Origin: Paracentrotus lividus
Lineage: Eukaryota > Echinodermata > Echinoidea > Camarodonta > Echinidae
DNA: 64,000 nt
Direction of reading: 5' to 3'
Assembly: GCA_940671915.1 (NCBI GenBank)
Contig: CALNVZ010003426.1
Location: forward strand, 20,182,131-20,246,130
This document shows positions 60,157 through 64,000 of the stretch, piece by piece (positions within the stretch are counted from its first letter, which is position 1; each line of letters opens with the position of its first letter). The notes below the pieces were generated by a model, which saw nothing but the letters and a program-made list of their open reading frames with translations, was not told the DNA's origin and searched no databases. The translations under genes were made by a program, and so were the position numbers.

Positions 60157-63100
60157 GTGAGTGCAAGCTACAAAATAGTCTTAGTGTACTCCCTTTATAA
60201 CAAACACAAGTACATCTTTTATCAGAACAATTTAATTTCCCCAATTCCAATTTCTATTGCGTTCCAGCAAGTTAACACTAAATCAATTGGAAAACAAAAA
60301 ACAAAAACAAAAATACAGTTCATTCCCTTTGTAATGAGCACAAATAGAATGAAGTTTTGTTAGAAGAAGGTGATTTGCCCAATCCATATTCTAAACATGT
60401 GCTATGTCTTTAGTATAGCAAGTTAACAATGTAAGTGGCCTGGACCTGACCACCTCATTATAATTGGAGGGTACTGTAATTATCTTGATGCCTTTCAATG
60501 ACAAGTTTGTCATCATTACAGGTAATTTATTTTGAATGAAAAGGATGATGATGATTACTATGGTGTCATTGACAACAATAACACGGTTAATGAACATATA
60601 AAGCTACTGAAATTTACTAATTAGCATACTGATTTTTACAATAATTTCTTACAACTTTGCCCAATAGTTTTGCAAGAAGCAAAACCCAACTTTTATGCTC
60701 TTGATCATCTGCTGGTACTACTCAAGAATGTTTGTCCTTCGTTACACTTTCTAGGATAAGGACATGAGAATGTTTAATGGCAGGCATTGATGGTCAGAGT
60801 CTCATGAACATGAGGGTCATTCTTGGTCACTTGGGGTCAAACACGTAATGTCCAGTATGTTATAAACTCAGGAAGACCAACTTCTGTTTTGGTTTCAGGA
60901 GTAGGCTCTATGCTTTCCTGTCCTTTGAAGGGAATTATTTTTACAGTTTGTGCGCTATGGTCAATTTGAAGAGCAATAGTGATTCAATGATCTCTGCTGA
61001 ACTAGCTTTGTTTCTAGATATATAATCACAATCAGCAAAAATTTAAGGATCAGTGACCAGTTATTTTTGAATACTTCTGCAAAAATGAATAATGATTGTA
61101 GCTCACATGAACATTCAAGTTTTTATTTCCCATTCAAAAGATTTATACAGAATTGTTTACAGTGGTTAAGAAAGAGAATTGTGGTTGGTAATAAAGGCTG
61201 CACTCCTGCTAAATATGGATTCCAAATTGCAGACATCCATATCCAAGTTTGGTTAATTAAACCCTCTATATATAGCTCCTCATTCTTGTTGTCTCAACTG
61301 GACATGCGGTCCTGAATTCCAACCGCTGACCGTTCCAACGTCGGTGATTTACTTGTCAGTCCTTTGACAGTTCTTGTCTGCGGCCGACGAGGCGATTTCA
61401 CAACGGACCTCCCCCTTTCTGTGAAACCCATCTGAACTTGGTTTTCGAATCACTTCCCCTGCCGGAGGGGAGGGGGGAAGGGTACCGGCCACGACGCCAA
61501 TGACGTTGACTGGATGACTTGCATGTTCTATAGGGAATGAGTTAGCCATGGAGATGAATTAGATCAGCATTTTTTACTCATCTTCAGGGTTAAAATAGAT
61601 CACTTGTACATGATGTATCTCATCTTGTTAGGTGTGATTTATATGTCCAAGGAAAGGACATGTCTTCAGAGTATTTTAAGAAGTCCTTGGGTTAATTGGT
61701 TAATGGATGATTAAACCTTGTAGAAAAGAAGTACATGAGTTTGATAAAATGTGTGTGTGTGGATAGGTCCCGGATCGGATTGTACTGAGATTTTTCACTC
61801 TAGGGGATATTCTATACCAAAATGATATTACTTAATTACAAATTTCTTTAAATATTTTGATTGATTGATAGGACAGATTATTGAATGATTACTCGATTGA
61901 ATGATCCATTGATTGTATGTCAATGGATGCATTAGTTTGCTATTGGTTTAATAAATTTTTAAATGTATTTATTGGTTATTGATTGATTGATCCATTGATT
62001 GGTTATTGATTGCTTTACAAACACATGTTGGAGATCAAAACTGAACGCTAACTATTGTTGGCACTGTTATGTTAAGGTTTGTAAAGGTTGGATGACAGCT
62101 TTTGCAATTATGTAGTTCCATCAAGTCTGCGATCAGGAAATTGCAAAACCATTCCTTGTCTGTAATGTCAGTTTTGTGACTGCGGTTGGTTTCGGAGGTT
62201 TGCTCATTTCCAGGTAATTAGCAAGTGCCTTGTGGTAGATATATATGCTGTGTAACATAAAGATCAATTGAAAATTTGAAACAACCGTTCTGATTGGTTA
62301 ACAGGGAGCTTGTTATGCAAGATGTCCATGGAACAAGGATCCTGGTTGGTTACTGTCAATTTGCAATTGATCATAACTCTTTATGTTACAGGGCAAAGGT
62401 CTGTGATTCTATCAAACATAATCATATGTCATCTTGCAAAATATTACATGAGGGCCTTACACTGTCATGGATTTAATGTCCTTCTTGCACTCAATAGCTG
62501 AATATATGTGATAGAGGGACTATTTTACTATAAAGTGGTACTTCAAGGCGTAGTCAACTTTTTATTTGATGAAGTAGAGTTAATATAAACAAGCAAAAAC
62601 CTGACAATTTCATAAAAATTGGATTAAAAATTTAAGTTATGAATTCCCCCCCCCCTATTTTGGCAAAAGAGTTCTATGCATGAATATTCAGTGGGGGAGC
62701 TGATGATGTCATAACTCTACTTTTTTCTCTCGTATTTCATTATATGTAATAGCAATTATTCAGATTTTCTGCTCCAAGAATATAAAATATGAGATGACTC
62801 CTCATGGAAAGTTTGAGATCATAATTTTAAATCAATATAAAGGATAAATTATTTTTAATACTGTTACACATGTGTGAATATATGAAATATGCAAATAAAA
62901 TACATAAGAAAAAGTGGCCATATGATTTTATCAGCTTGTCCATTGTGTATATCTAGCAGATGGTGCACATAACACTGTTATTGAAAATACCAAAAAAAAA
63001 AATTGAAATTTTTGACTTTGTTATTTTTCAACAGATTTGGATGAAATTTTCAATAGAAATATTCAATGGAAATTTTCAAAGCTGTGCTTGTTCATTTAAT

Positions 63101-64000
63101 GTGAACACCATCTTGGAGTCATCTTTCAACAGCAATTTTTTTTGTTTTTTTTTTGTTTATTGTTTTACCTGAATGAAAACAAAGCTGAATGCAATGCCTT
63201 TATAAAGAGAGACTACATTAGCACAAAGCCTATCTATAGATGATTTAAGAGCATAAACAATCCTTGAGAGGAGAATAGGTTTGTCCTTAGACGACCTTTG
63301 TTGACCTCAGATGACCATTATCAGGTCCTTATCAGCTCCATCCAATCCCCTCTGGGATAAACCTCTTCAAGGGTACATGTACTGATTACATAATACCCAT
63401 CTCCCTATATAGTCTGCATCTCAGACTTTATTGAATAATTTAAAAAATGTAATTTTTGGTTTGGGGTTCGGATCAAGCCGAAACAATATTGCAATGTTTG
63501 AGCATAAAAACATCAAACATTACCATGATAATACTTTAAATGCTGAAAAGTTGTCCTTAGCTTTGAAAGTTCAGACCCTGTTGAATATTTTATGATCAAT
63601 CATGGTCTGTGTTTATAAACTATTGAATGGATGAGATAAGTACATCATAATAATGTGTGTTGTGTAATGATAACCAATTATCTCAATTTGTATGTAGTTT
63701 GATACCCTTGGGAAGTGCTAGGTAAGTGGTAGAAAACTGTTTTTCTTACTTTTTTTTTTAGTTTTTCCAAATAATTTTCTTCCTTCTCGATTCTTATGTA
63801 ATTATTTTCATTTAAAGTAAATTATTCAATTTATTGCATTTTACTTGTGGATATAATTGAGTTCCCACAAACAATATTTTGTTAGTATTAAAGTTAGTTT
63901 CATCTGAATAAATAGTATTGTTGAATGGCCAAGATTCTATCAGTTTAGCAGTGTAATTTGTGTATTTTTTATACATTTTTAAGAGATGTATGTAGATCAG
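60157..64000. other. gene-free stretch with a GC-rich patch
   Basis: Around 61315-61510 the sequence is richer in GC and CpG (GCGGCCGACGAGGCG, ACCGGCCACGACG). A minus-strand frame of 66 codons there (MANSFPIEHASHPVNV) follows CTCCATGG, so it may be an exon or promoter-proximal patch. The (ATTG)n-like stretch at 61855-62010 is a simple repeat. No downstream partner exon for 60156 was identified. Confidence 0.35.

Overview
The window looks like non-coding, repeat-rich DNA from a marine deuterostome invertebrate, most likely an echinoderm and perhaps a sea urchin. The grounds are the AT-rich composition, the many short foldback/MITE families, TAC/TTC and GA microsatellites, tRNA-like A/B boxes, and a Polinton-type element with a protein-primed DNA polymerase. 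The species is inference. I recognise no host protein-coding gene with confidence. Most long open frames outside the Polinton are microsatellite or low-complexity translations.

Layout. 1-19216: intergenic or intronic DNA. It holds foldback elements (316-827, 2935-3167, 8481-8678, 9869-10007, 11845-12434, 12531-12623, 15035-15357, 16425-16621), a GA-rich minisatellite (3956-4650), an element with inverted ends lying between two TAC/TTC microsatellites (6231-7683), a tRNA-Thr(GGT)-like sequence (10650-10726), and a fourth-class MITE interrupted at 19216.

19217-44668: the main object, a Polinton/Maverick. It begins AG, ends CT, and is flanked by the 6-bp direct repeat CGTTTA. Its terminal inverted repeats are about 3 kb, each with two tip hairpins and an array of ATTACGCAATAC-like repeats. 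On the minus strand it carries a broken family-B protein-primed DNA polymerase (N half 28336-29944, C half 24836 to about 26640) and, upstream of it, a C2H2 zinc-finger gene. I saw no integrase, packaging ATPase, protease or capsid gene. Two 25-N gaps (28311-28335, 40487-40511) bracket a noisy segment containing a third copy of the right-hand repeat. The physical element is therefore probably shorter (about 16-17 kb) than its 25.5-kb span here. The Polinton sits inside an older 0.5-kb MITE whose right tip resumes at 44675.

44704-64000: more intergenic DNA. It holds a second, nearly identical copy of the 512-bp MITE (46128-46639) placed exactly between two 192-bp direct repeats, TTAA-ended MITEs (47306-47554, 49746-49840), a large TTC/TAC microsatellite with higher-order structure and a strand switch (53320-54165), a 320-bp foldback (56734-57053), and one plausible small coding exon (60039-60156).

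Nothing here forms a host pathway. The window is best read as a nested transposon landscape around one large virus-related element. Speculative small genes are a short secreted ORF (37685-37864) and a set of phase-compatible exons (38971-40323), both in the segment between the gaps.
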